A DNA stretch of 64,000 nt from Telmatospirillum sp. (GTDB lineage Bacteria > Pseudomonadota > Alphaproteobacteria > Rhodospirillales > Magnetospirillaceae). The stretch is taken from assembly GCA_031291415.1 (NCBI GenBank), contig JARLJB010000290.1, positions 1 through 64,000 on the forward strand, in the 5' to 3' direction. The notes beneath the pieces are model-generated. The model was not told where the DNA came from. It ran no database searches and saw only the letters and a list, made by a program, of their open reading frames with translations. Positions 46,236 through 54,530 of the stretch are shown here, piece by piece. Numbering within the stretch: the stretch's first letter is position 1; each line of letters begins with the position of its first letter. A program made the translations under genes and the position numbers.

Positions 46236-47420
46236 ATGGGAAAGTTGTCAGAGGCGCAGTTCGATGCCTATTTGAAAAAAATTCGGGCCCTTGCCGAAGG
46301 TAAACTTGATGCGATGCAGAAGGACATCGAGGTCACCAACGTATTTCCCGAAGAGTTCTATCAACTGGGCATCAAGAACGATTTATATCGCTGCTCCCTT
46401 CCCTCTCAGTACGGCGGCTGGGATCTCTCCGAGTTGCAAATCCTGAAGATTCAGGAAGAATTCAGCCGCGGCCCCGGCGGGATGCGTATGCACCTGCACT
46501 ATGCAATGGATCTGAACTGGCGCCCGCTCTACGACTACGGTACCGAGGCGCTCAAGAAAGAACTGATGCCAGGCTTTCAGGATAGATCCGTTTTTACCTG
46601 TTGGGCGGTGACGGAAGAAAAAGGTGGAACAGGCGCGGACATCCAAACACTTGCAGTCAAGGACGGCGACGACTACGTGATGAACGGGGAAAAGTTCCTG
46701 ATTTCCCACACGGATTGCTGTAATTACGCATACATTACGTGTCTCACCAACCCCGACGGCGACAAGGATCACCGTCTTTCCACGTTCATGGTTCCCTGCA
46801 ACAGTCCTGGTTACGAAGTCACGCCCATGCCGCACATGATGGGTGCACGTGGTGCGGGCCACACCGGCCTGAAGTTCACCAACATGAGGGTGAATAAGAA
46901 GTACCTCCTGGGCAAGGAAGGCCAGGGTCTTGAGATTGCCATCCACTCGCTGTCAGTGTCGCGTGTGCATATCGCGGCAAGCAATCTCGGGATGGCTCAA
47001 CGCATGCTGGAGATGTCCCTCAAGCGCGCCCACGATCGCGTCACCTTTGGCAAGCCGATCATCGACCGTCAGGCGATCCGAATGAAAATTGCCGACATGG
47101 CGACCCATGTCCACGCCTTGCGCACCATGGTCTACGATTTCGCCAAAGATTATGAAAAAGACGCCGAGGGCGAATATATCGAAGAAAAAGCCGCTATGTG
47201 CAAGTTGTTCAGCATTTGGACGACGAAGGTTGTCAGTGACGAGATGCTGGAGATCTTTGGCGGCATCGGCTACTTCGAAGATTGCGAATACGGTCCCGTG
47301 GAACGCATGTACCGCGATGCCCGCGCAATGTGGCTGGAGGAGGGCACTCCGACGGTGCAGCGCATTACCATCTCCCGTCAGGCCATTAAGCACGGCGGCA
47401 ACCTCGAATATCTTGACTAG
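46236..47420 (+). CDS. Acyl-CoA dehydrogenase family flavoprotein with catalytic Glu, copy 2
   Basis: A 394-residue FAD enzyme, paralogous to the gene at 31.4 kb. It has the N-terminal helical domain with PSQYGGWDLSELQ, AVTEEKGGTGADIQT, MNGEKFLISHTD, FGKPIIDRQAIR and the IFGGIGYFEDCEYGPVERMYRDARAMW stretch. The LEEGTPTVQRI segment keeps the Glu in the catalytic position. The TEEKGGTGAD segment differs from the usual TEPxxGSD. It is followed by a strong intrinsic terminator, so under its own promoter it may be a single-gene transcript. Confidence 0.87.
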   Translation: MGKLSEAQFDAYLKKIRALAEGKLDAMQKDIEVTNVFPEEFYQLGIKNDLYRCSLPSQYGGWDLSELQILKIQEEFSRGPGGMRMHLHYAMDLNWRPLYDYGTEALKKELMPGFQDRSVFTCWAVTEEKGGTGADIQTLAVKDGDDYVMNGEKFLISHTDCCNYAYITCLTNPDGDKDHRLSTFMVPCNSPGYEVTPMPHMMGARGAGHTGLKFTNMRVNKKYLLGKEGQGLEIAIHSLSVSRVHIAASNLGMAQRMLEMSLKRAHDRVTFGKPIIDRQAIRMKIADMATHVHALRTMVYDFAKDYEKDAEGEYIEEKAAMCKLFSIWTTKVVSDEMLEIFGGIGYFEDCEYGPVERMYRDARAMWLEEGTPTVQRITISRQAIKHGGNLEYLD

Positions 47421-47464
47421 TCGACTGCAACAGATGGCCAGTTTTCCGTAGGTATAGTTATTGA

Positions 47465-47503
47465 GGGTTATCGGAATTCATACCGATAACCCTTTCTTTT
47501 TTT
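47465..47503 (+). terminator. Rho-independent terminator
   Basis: GGGTTATCGG (47465-47474), eight-base loop, CCGATAACCC (47483-47492), then TTTCTTTTTTT. The best intrinsic terminator in the cluster, 45 bp after the dehydrogenase stop. Confidence 0.9.
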
Positions 47504-47572
47504 GTCGCCAGGACGAGATTTTAGCCCACAGGCCAAGATGCGGCTTCAAGAAGACGATGGCGGAGCGGAAAA

Positions 47573-48109
47573 ATGTCTGAACAGGAATATGGACCGCTAA
47601 GGTCGAGAGCGTCCCGCAAGCCCTGGCCGGAATGCCCCGATATTGTCATTCATCGCTGTCGTCATTGCGCCAGATTGTACCAAGACCTGGGCTACGAAAA
47701 GCCCGCCGACAAACTTACGTGCTGCGGCTCCCCCATGGAGCGACTCGAAGCGCGGAACTTGGAGAACTCACCGCACGAAATTAGCATCAATTATAAAATA
47801 GTCGGTGGATTTAACCAAAATGCCGTACAGGTACTATGGAATACTGGGGATAACAACCCCCATCCAGACTGGATAATGCTTAAGACTTTTACCGGTAGCT
47901 ACATAAAGTATTTAACAGATAAAAAAATTCAGCCTGTCGTATTCCCCTTATCTGACGAAGATGCCTATGTATATTGCGGAAGACATATTTGTCAACAATG
48001 TATATTCCGATGCAAGAAGGGCTTTGTCATATATGTATATTTCAATCATGGGGTGTTATTTGAAATACCGCTTGAGAACATGGATGATTATTTCAAAATT
48101 ACGAAATAA
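47573..48109 (+). CDS. Degenerate desulfoferrodoxin-like protein (paralog of 28.1 kb gene)
   Basis: A 178-residue protein, the same length as its paralog. The desulforedoxin-type cysteines are kept (29, 32, 50, 51: CRHC then CCGSPM). The superoxide reductase centre is damaged: His97 remains in NPHPDWI but the following His is deleted with its loop, and the axial Cys is Tyr156 (YFNHG, His159 kept). The extra four-Cys insert is retained (135, 140, 143, 147). So it should not reduce superoxide, yet it keeps two cysteine metal sites, which suggests an electron-carrier or structural job. A GGAG lies before the ATG. CoA-transferase copy 4 follows. Confidence 0.75.
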   Translation: MSEQEYGPLRSRASRKPWPECPDIVIHRCRHCARLYQDLGYEKPADKLTCCGSPMERLEARNLENSPHEISINYKIVGGFNQNAVQVLWNTGDNNPHPDWIMLKTFTGSYIKYLTDKKIQPVVFPLSDEDAYVYCGRHICQQCIFRCKKGFVIYVYFNHGVLFEIPLENMDDYFKITK

Positions 48110-48228
48110 GAAAGAATCATCGTTTTTCTTCCAGCACCTCTAAGGAAGACTCTCGCGCTTCGCGCATTTCCTGTTCGTGGTGTTCTTTGTGCCTTCGACC
48201 GATCACAGACAATGAGAAGGAGAATAAG

Positions 48229-49548
48229 ATGGGTGGTTTGCAAGGAGTGAAAGTCATCGACCTGACCGCGTATGCCGCTGGTCCGGGGTGTTCCCGCATC
48301 CTCGGCGAGCTGGGCGCTCAGGTCATCAAGGTCGAACCCTTCACCGGTGACGAGCAGCGGACCCAGGGCATGGCCTGGGGTATGAAGTTCAAGACCGAGT
48401 TTGACGACGTCGCCTATGATTGTGGTTCCTTCAACAAGGAATGGACCGCCATCAACCTGAAGAGCGCTGAGGGTCATGAGTTCATGCTAAAGATGCTCAA
48501 AGACGCCGACATCATGATCACGAGCTTCAGGGATAGCGCACTCGTCAAGCTCGGACTCGACTACGACACTCTGCACAAGAAGTTTCCGAAGCTCGTCTGG
48601 GGGCAGCTGCGTGGGTATGGTGAACGTGGCCCGGACAAAGACATGAAAGGATTCGACGCAACGGCCTATTCCGCTCGCGGCAGCATCGTCATGTCCTTCC
48701 CGAATGCGGGTCCCAACTTCGAGCCGGCGAACGCACCGATCGCCTTCGGCGACTGGAACGCATCGGACGCCCTGAGCGCCGGCGTGCTCGCCGCCTATGC
48801 GGGAGCTTTGAGAACCGGTGTCGGTGACAAGGTCACGACCAGTCTTTATCACGTCGCGACCTGGGGCATGACTTCGGCCATCATCGCGCAACAGCAGGGG
48901 CTAGACCACCCCAAGAGCCGCAAGCAGGCCAAGTGCCCGACCAACAACAGCTATATGAGCTCGGACGGTGTCTGGTTCCTCATCTGCTTCGGGCACTATA
49001 ACAAGTACTGCCCCCTCGTCTTCAGGACCATCGGGCTTGAGCGTTACATCGACGACCCCGAGTACAACACGCTTGAGGCCCTTTCTGCGAACGGCAAGTA
49101 CGTTGAGGTCGTCGCTGCCATGGAGGAGGCGTTCAAGAAGAAGACCTTCGAGGAATGGAAGCCGATCTTCACCGAAAAGGACATTCCGTTCCAGCAGTGC
49201 TTCACGGTCAAGGACGTTCTCGCCGACGAAGAGGCCTTCGCCAACGACCAGCTTCGCAAGGTCCACTACGAGGACCAGGGCTATGGCGAGGACAAGACCT
49301 ACACCATCACGACCGCGCCGTTCCGCCTGAAAAGCCTCGGCGACCCTGTGCTCTATCGTTCCCGTCCGATTGGGTATGACACGCGCAAGCTCATGAAGCA
49401 GCATGGTTACACGGATGCGCAGATCGACGCGATGATCGCAGACGGTTCCGTTCTGCAGTATGCAGGTGACCCCGTTCCTGCCGTCGCCTTGGAGCCGAAC
49501 TACGGCATCAGCCCAGCGAACGCTTCTGAAGCAGAAGGGAAGAACTAG
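48229..49548 (+). CDS. Class III CoA-transferase (CaiB/BaiF family), copy 4
   Basis: A 439-residue family III CoA-transferase. It starts MGGLQGVKVIDLTAYAAGPG, with QVIKVEPFTGDEQRTQG and catalytic Asp175 in IAFGDWNAS. AAGGAG before 48229 decides the start. Its codons are strongly GC-ending and rich in AAG/GTC/CTC, unlike the AT-rich copies 2 and 3, which suggests high expression. It follows the degenerate desulfoferrodoxin-like gene by 119 bp, mirroring the ligase/desulfoferrodoxin pairing on the other side of the cluster. Confidence 0.88.
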   Translation: MGGLQGVKVIDLTAYAAGPGCSRILGELGAQVIKVEPFTGDEQRTQGMAWGMKFKTEFDDVAYDCGSFNKEWTAINLKSAEGHEFMLKMLKDADIMITSFRDSALVKLGLDYDTLHKKFPKLVWGQLRGYGERGPDKDMKGFDATAYSARGSIVMSFPNAGPNFEPANAPIAFGDWNASDALSAGVLAAYAGALRTGVGDKVTTSLYHVATWGMTSAIIAQQQGLDHPKSRKQAKCPTNNSYMSSDGVWFLICFGHYNKYCPLVFRTIGLERYIDDPEYNTLEALSANGKYVEVVAAMEEAFKKKTFEEWKPIFTEKDIPFQQCFTVKDVLADEEAFANDQLRKVHYEDQGYGEDKTYTITTAPFRLKSLGDPVLYRSRPIGYDTRKLMKQHGYTDAQIDAMIADGSVLQYAGDPVPAVALEPNYGISPANASEAEGKN

Positions 49549-49581
49549 TGCACTGAATCATTCAGATGATTCAATGCACTA
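49546..49581 (+). terminator. Hairpin overlapping the CoA-transferase stop codon
   Basis: 16-bp arms 49546-49561 and 49566-49581 (one G-T type mismatch) with loop TCAG; the left arm begins with the TAG stop. It probably ends or protects the transcript, although an A-rich, not T-rich, stretch follows. Confidence 0.6.
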
Positions 49582-49656
49582 AGCGAAAAAGATCCGCTAT
49601 TCATGAAACCGCTGGAGGAGGCCCGCCTTCTGTATTTTCCTGACCGAGACGCTCTG

Positions 49657-49683
49657 ACCGTAGGGGCCTACAGGCCCCACGGT
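49657..49683. repeat. Bulged inverted repeat
   Basis: ACCGT-A-GGGGCCT (49657-49669) pairs with AGGCCCC-ACGGT (49672-49683), a 12-bp stem with one bulged A and a two-base loop. Possible secondary terminator of the CoA-transferase transcript. Confidence 0.5.
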
Positions 49684-50127
49684 AGAGATCAATATTTGCA
49701 GCGGATTTCCGGACCCACCAGCGTTTTGCCGGGGTGCAGAATCATCGCCACCGGGCGAACCGTGTTTTGTCGGAAATACCACCACTATTAATTGAATATT
49801 TCTCAATATATTTCAATTATTTTGCGACGATCGGCAATTCTCTCATTTTCATAAGAAATTGATATGCGTCCTAACACCTGCAAAAAGTCGCACATAGCAA
49901 TTTTATTGCTACATATCCTGGATGAAATCTCGGTTTAGTAATATGACGATAATAATCAGACACGATATGTTTCATTAATTTTATTAAATATATTGCTGTA
50001 ACTTGTTGATGTTGCTGGATATGGATGAGAATATATTTTTTTTGAAAAAATATTCGCATCGATATGCGTGTGTGTAATGACGGGGTAACATCAAAATATT
50101 TGATAACTGGTCTCATATATTAATTAA

Positions 50128-50156
50128 TTGACTCAGAACACGAATATTACGATATT
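50128..50156 (+). promoter_or_regulatory. Shared-motif promoter, copy F (chemoreceptor)
   Basis: TTGACT (50128-50133), 17 bp, GATATT (50151-50156), continuing CATAAT. The spacer lacks GACTCT but has a GAATA/TATTC dyad around TTACGA. It is 79 bp upstream of the chemoreceptor GTG. Confidence 0.58.
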
Positions 50157-50234
50157 CATAATCACACATCATTTGTACGGCTATTTCCGCGCAAGTCCGT
50201 GCTACTGGATTATTGCAGATTGGGGAGGCTGAGC

Positions 50235-52364
50235 GTGACGTTGACTGACAGACATTTATTTTCGATAAGAATCTTTTCCGCGCTGTCCATTCGCGCGGTT
50301 CTCAGCATTCTGGTTGGTTTTCTGGGAATGCTACTGATCGCCGTGAGCGTCGTCACCCTGCTCGATGCCATGAGGGATTGGTCCAGCACAAACCGTATCG
50401 CGGACGCAACCGTCACCAGCCGGCATTTGTTCAAGACCATTATCGCCTTCCGAACCGAACGCGGATCCGAGTTGACAGCGACGGCCGCCGACGCTGCCGC
50501 CGACGCCGCCACCATCGACCGCTTTACCAGTTATCGCAAAATCGCCGAGGAAAGTTATGCCGACGGTATTGCTGCGCTGGCCAAGCTTGACGTCGTGGGC
50601 TTGCCGACGGCCGTCCAACATCTGAAATCTTCGCACGACGGGATCGTCACGCTGCGGTCGAAAGTCGATGACGGAGTTCGGAAGTCGAAAGCCGAGCGTG
50701 ATCCCAGCCTGACGAAGGACGTGACGAAAGCCACCGATGCCTATCTCGCCGCGCTCAATGAAACCAGCGACGCGGTCGAGAGCTCGCTCAAATTGGTTGA
50801 TCCGGTCGTCGATCAGCTCCTTTCGGTCAAACGCAACGGCTGGTCCGCCAGATTTTACGGTGCCTTGATTGCCGTGCGTATCGAATCTGCGGCGGCTCGG
50901 GGCGTCGGCTGGACCGCCGCCGACCAGGTCAGCGCGGCCGAAGACGCGGCTCGAACCTCTTTGGCCTGGTCACTGGTAAGCGAAGTCGGGGCGCGCTCCG
51001 ACGTCCCGAAAGAACTCGGCGAAACCATCGCGAAAGCGAAGGCCTATTTCGCAGGTCCCTTGGCCGACGAGCGGAAGAGAATAATCGATACATTGAGCGG
51101 TGGTGCGACCATCACCATGCCGATCGTCGAACTTCAAAAGCGCGACACCGGCGAGCTCACCCTGATCGTCGACGTCGTCAACAAGGCTCTCGACGAAATG
51201 GTGGCGCGGGCTGGCCAACGGCACGGCCAAGCGACGGCGACTCTGCTTTTTTCAGGCATTCTGCTGGCCGTTGCCGCGATCTTGACAATATGCGGATTTC
51301 TGATCGTCCATAGTCGCATCAGCCTACCCGTGCAGAACATGACCGGCGCCATGCGGCGTCTGGCGGCCCACGATCTGTCGGTCGATATCCCAGGAGTGGG
51401 ACGACGCGACGAAATCGGAGCGATGGCCGAGGCGGTCCAGGTCTTCAAAGAAAATACCATCCGCGCTGACCAGTTGGCGGCCGAAGATGAAAAGCAGCGT
51501 GCAGCCCGCGAAGCGCGCGCAAAAGCTCTCGAAGACATGGCGCGACGCTTCGATAGTGGCGTATCGGGCGTCCTCGACACCGTGGGACGCGCATTGAACG
51601 ATCTTGAGCAAACCGCGCGGACCATGGAGGTCAATTCCCATCAGACCGAGCAGCAAGCGACGTCCGTTGCTGCGGCATCGGAACAAGCTTCGACAAGCGT
51701 TCAGACGGTTGCAAGCGCCGCCGAGGAGTTGTCTGCATCCATTGCCGAGATCGCCCATCAGGTCGAACAATCGAGCCGCGCCTCGCAAGCCGCGTCGGAG
51801 GAAGCCACTCACACCAACGACATGGTCCGGGGGTTGGCCGAGACATCGACACGCATCGGCGACGTCGTGAAACTGATCACCGATATCGCCGGCCAAACCA
51901 ATCTTCTGGCTTTGAACGCGACCATCGAGGCGGCCCGGGCCGGCGACGCGGGCAAGGGTTTCGCGGTGGTTGCCAGCGAGGTGAAAAACCTGGCCAACCA
52001 GACCGCCCGGGCAACCGATGAAATCAGCACGCAAATTGGCGCGGTCCAAGAGGCGACTCATCAGGCCGTCACGGCCATCGGCGGCATCGTATCGCGCATC
52101 CACGAGATCAACGAAATCGCCGCCGCCATTGCTTCCGCCGTCGAAGAACAATCGGCAGCAACCGCTGAAATCGCCAGAAACGTGCAACAAGCCGCGTCGG
52201 GGACGCAAGAAGTCTCATCGACCATCAGCGATGTCGAGCATTCGGCGACGGAAACCGGGGCGGCAGCCGAACGGGTATTGACCTCCTCCCAGACGCTGTT
52301 GGCGGAATCTGGAAAACTGAAAACCACGGTCGGCGATTTCCTGGAAAACGTCCGCAAAGTCTGA
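50235..52364 (+). CDS. Methyl-accepting chemotaxis protein
   Basis: A 709-residue chemoreceptor. Membrane helix 1 is about residues 20-43, then a large (about 290-residue) all-helical periplasmic sensor domain, helix 2 at about 335-358, HAMP at 359-412 and a methyl-accepting signalling domain to the end. The hairpin tip contains [21 protein letters not shown]. The GTG at 50235 has GGGGAGG upstream; 12 more codons are open but lack a site. Because its promoter looks like those of the CoA-pathway genes, it may sense the same substrate. The signalling region resembles that of the receptor at 61.6 kb. Confidence 0.88.
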   Translation: MTLTDRHLFSIRIFSALSIRAVLSILVGFLGMLLIAVSVVTLLDAMRDWSSTNRIADATVTSRHLFKTIIAFRTERGSELTATAADAAADAATIDRFTSYRKIAEESYADGIAALAKLDVVGLPTAVQHLKSSHDGIVTLRSKVDDGVRKSKAERDPSLTKDVTKATDAYLAALNETSDAVESSLKLVDPVVDQLLSVKRNGWSARFYGALIAVRIESAAARGVGWTAADQVSAAEDAARTSLAWSLVSEVGARSDVPKELGETIAKAKAYFAGPLADERKRIIDTLSGGATITMPIVELQKRDTGELTLIVDVVNKALDEMVARAGQRHGQATATLLFSGILLAVAAILTICGFLIVHSRISLPVQNMTGAMRRLAAHDLSVDIPGVGRRDEIGAMAEAVQVFKENTIRADQLAAEDEKQRAAREARAKALEDMARRFDSGVSGVLDTVGRALNDLEQTARTMEVNSHQTEQQATSVAAASEQASTSVQTVASAAEELSASIAEIAHQVEQSSRASQAASEEATHTNDMVRGLAETSTRIGDVVKLITDIAGQTNLLALNATIEAARAGDAGKGFAVVASEVKNLANQTARATDEISTQIGAVQEATHQAVTAIGGIVSRIHEINEIAAAIASAVEEQSAATAEIARNVQQAASGTQEVSSTISDVEHSATETGAAAERVLTSSQTLLAESGKLKTTVGDFLENVRKV

Positions 52365-52380
52365 AAGATGCCATTCTTCA

Positions 52381-52412
52381 CCGGCAGGACGTCGTCAGAC
52401 GTCCCTTGCCGG
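52381..52412 (+). terminator. Hairpin after the chemoreceptor gene
   Basis: CCGGCA-GGACGTC (52381-52393), loop GTCA, GACGTCC-CT-TGCCGG (52398-52412). A 13-bp stem with a two-base bulge, 16 bp after the stop. Confidence 0.6.
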
Positions 52413-52502
52413 ATCTCATGCCGGAAGGAGGTCAGGAACGGAACATCGGATGGTCAGGCTGACCTGTTCGGCCGATGGTGATCGCCGATCATCGGCGATA
52501 AG

Positions 52503-53324
52503 TCAAAGTAAAGGCGTTTTCAATTTCTTGATCAGACATCTGGTGTCGGGTCTAACGCCACGCCACCAAAGGAACGCTTCGGCGGCTTGTTCGACCAACA
52601 TGCCGCAGCCATCCGCCAGGTGTTTGACGCCAAGGCTCCTCGCCATGGCCAGGAATGGCGTGAGACCTTTGCCGTAGACGAGATCATAGGCGAGAGAATC
52701 GGGCGTGAAAACACAGGCCGGCACGGCGGGCTGTTCATTTCGCAGGCTGGCCGAAGTCGCGTTGATGATCACATCGAAGCGTTCGCCCGCCAAAGCGCTA
52801 TCGCTGCAACCGACCACCCGCCCCAGAGCGGAGGCCGCCGTCGCTAACGCAACAGCCTTGGCGATGGTCCGATTGGCGATCATCAGCTCGCACGGGGCTC
52901 GTTCCAGGCAGGGCTGTATCGCGCCGCGGGCGGCTCCACCGGCGCCCAGTATCAGCACGCGCCGCCCCGACAGCTTTATTCCAAGATTGCTCTCGATATC
53001 TCTGACCAACCCGACACCGTCGAAATTATCCGCGACTATATTACCGTCCACAAACTTAAGCGTGTTAGCCGCGCCCGCCAGTTCTGCCCTTTTGCATCGT
53101 TCGGTGGCCAAATCCATAGCCGTCACCTTGAAAGGCGCGGTTACGTTCATTCCGCGCCCCCCTGATTCGCGGAAACGAAATATCGTACGCGAGAAGTCCT
53201 CATGAGACGTTTCGATTGTCGTGTAAGTAATATCCTGCTCGCAAGAGCGAGCGAATTCGCCATGTATCATAGGAGATTTACTGTGATAAATCGGTGATCC
53301 AATCAGTGCATATTTATCAGTCAT
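52503..53324 (-). CDS. Shikimate dehydrogenase-like protein
   Basis: A 273-residue enzyme that would interconvert 3-dehydroshikimate and shikimate with NADP(H). It starts MTDKYALIGSPIYHSKSPMIH, with the substrate-binding Ser pair of the SKSP segment. NVTAPFK (near 90-96) carries the catalytic Lys, and the cofactor motif GAGGAARGA is near 132-140. The C-terminus has DGCGMLVEQAAEAFLWW. A GGAG lies before the ATG. It lies 30 bp after a Gfo/Idh/MocA gene, beside a divergent LysR gene. That setting fits a catabolic quinate/shikimate dehydrogenase more than the housekeeping aroE, but this is inference. Confidence 0.82.
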   Translation of the reverse strand: MTDKYALIGSPIYHSKSPMIHGEFARSCEQDITYTTIETSHEDFSRTIFRFRESGGRGMNVTAPFKVTAMDLATERCKRAELAGAANTLKFVDGNIVADNFDGVGLVRDIESNLGIKLSGRRVLILGAGGAARGAIQPCLERAPCELMIANRTIAKAVALATAASALGRVVGCSDSALAGERFDVIINATSASLRNEQPAVPACVFTPDSLAYDLVYGKGLTPFLAMARSLGVKHLADGCGMLVEQAAEAFLWWRGVRPDTRCLIKKLKTPLL

Positions 53325-53354
53325 GGGATATGCTCCGAACTCATAAACATATTA

Positions 53355-54407
53355 TTACATATCTAAATAAACGATATGACCACTATTGGCGGATTTGCTG
53401 ATCGCTTCTGTAACGCGAAGGTTGTTCAACCCGTCTCTCGCACTAACCTGCGGCGCCACCTCGCCACGAACGACCTTGACGAAATGTTCCATCTGGAGCC
53501 GGATTGGATCGTGCCGCACGACATCGTCAACACCGACCACGAATGGCTGCCACCAGGAACGATCTTCGGCGTTGGGATAGGTCTTGAGACGCATCGTCGG
53601 TATCGACAGGCTGCCGTTGGTGCCGACAACGACATAACAATCCTCGTCTTCGTAGGTTGGGTAGGCTGGATTTTCCCGGCTGGTCTGTTCCCAACTTCGC
53701 GGGCTGGCCGCGGTATCACTAAGCAGAAACGTGCCTAGCGCGCCACAGGCAAACCGCAGGGCGATCGCCACGGTATCCTCGACAGGAAAGCCGCGAACCG
53801 CGTGCGACGCGAAGGCCTGTACCGATTCGATTTCACCGCACAGCATACGAAGATTGTGCACGTCGTGGATGAGGTTGAGGAGAATGGGACCGGCACCAAG
53901 CTCACGTCGCCACGGGGCATCTTGAAAGTATTGATCTGGCTTCATGAACATGGCGCTACCGGTGACGGCAACCAACCGGCCAAGTCGGCCGGAGCAGACG
54001 ATCTCACGCGCCTTTGCCATGATTGGACTGTGAGCCCGATGGTGGCCGATCAGGATTTTTGCGCCGCGCTCTACGGCCAGTCGCACCAGTGTTTCGGCCT
54101 CGACCACGGTCGGGGCAATTGGCTTCTCGAGCAGCATAGGAAGATCGGCCGCCATGCATTCGATGGCTTGCGGCACGTGTAGATTATTGGGACTCGCGAG
54201 AACCACTCCATCGGGACGATCGTTGGCGAATAGATCCGCCAAAGTTGCATACAGCGGCACACCGACCTCCTTGGCGAGCGCCACGGCGGTTGGCGACGGA
54301 TCGACGATCGCACTCAGTCTGCAGGTGGAACTAAGGCGCACTACGCTTATGTGGACGCGGCCAATAGCCCCCGCACCAGCGACGGCAATACGGATCTTGT
54401 TGTCCAT
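53355..54407 (-). CDS. Gfo/Idh/MocA-family oxidoreductase
   Basis: A 350-residue NAD(P)-dependent dehydrogenase. The N-terminal Rossmann fold has IAVAGAGAIGRVHI (6-19); MLLEKPIAP contains the EKP signature, near residue 95. The C-terminal substrate domain includes the GAGPILLNLIHDVHNLRML segment, where the conserved His-containing catalytic loop lies. Members oxidise sugars, inositols or alicyclic polyols. GGGGGA precedes the ATG. It is upstream of the shikimate dehydrogenase-like gene in a likely two-gene operon and divergent from a LysR gene. Confidence 0.85.
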   Translation of the reverse strand: MDNKIRIAVAGAGAIGRVHISVVRLSSTCRLSAIVDPSPTAVALAKEVGVPLYATLADLFANDRPDGVVLASPNNLHVPQAIECMAADLPMLLEKPIAPTVVEAETLVRLAVERGAKILIGHHRAHSPIMAKAREIVCSGRLGRLVAVTGSAMFMKPDQYFQDAPWRRELGAGPILLNLIHDVHNLRMLCGEIESVQAFASHAVRGFPVEDTVAIALRFACGALGTFLLSDTAASPRSWEQTSRENPAYPTYEDEDCYVVVGTNGSLSIPTMRLKTYPNAEDRSWWQPFVVGVDDVVRHDPIRLQMEHFVKVVRGEVAPQVSARDGLNNLRVTEAISKSANSGHIVYLDM

Positions 54408-54530
54408 GGCAATCCCCCGAACAGATCAGCATGATCGGTTACGACACCGCCATGCCTTGACAGCGGGAAAGATTAATGACAACCAAGGACTGAACAATCC
54501 TGATGTTTTCCAATTCAGAATTTCCTAATC

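Larger units (their letters stand above)
49549..50234. other. Intergenic region before the chemoreceptor gene
   Basis: About 690 bases. It contains the hairpin above, a second stem (49657-49683), a long AT-rich stretch and the shared-motif promoter at 50128-50156. No coding sequence with a credible start was found. Confidence 0.5.

Noticed and set aside
24404-49548. A standard carnitine (cai) operon
   Set aside because: No BCCT-type CaiT, no CaiD enoyl-CoA hydratase and no CaiE were found; the carriers are anion-type MFS proteins and the enzymes are multiplied.
49603-49791. 62-codon plus-strand frame after CoA-transferase copy 4
   Set aside because: It runs through the hairpin at 49657-49683, and the product has no recognisable motif.
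23012-52502. Prophage or integrative element carrying the cluster
   Set aside because: AT-rich spacers and mixed codon styles hint at transfer, but no integrase, relaxase, phage gene, tRNA or flanking direct repeat was seen.
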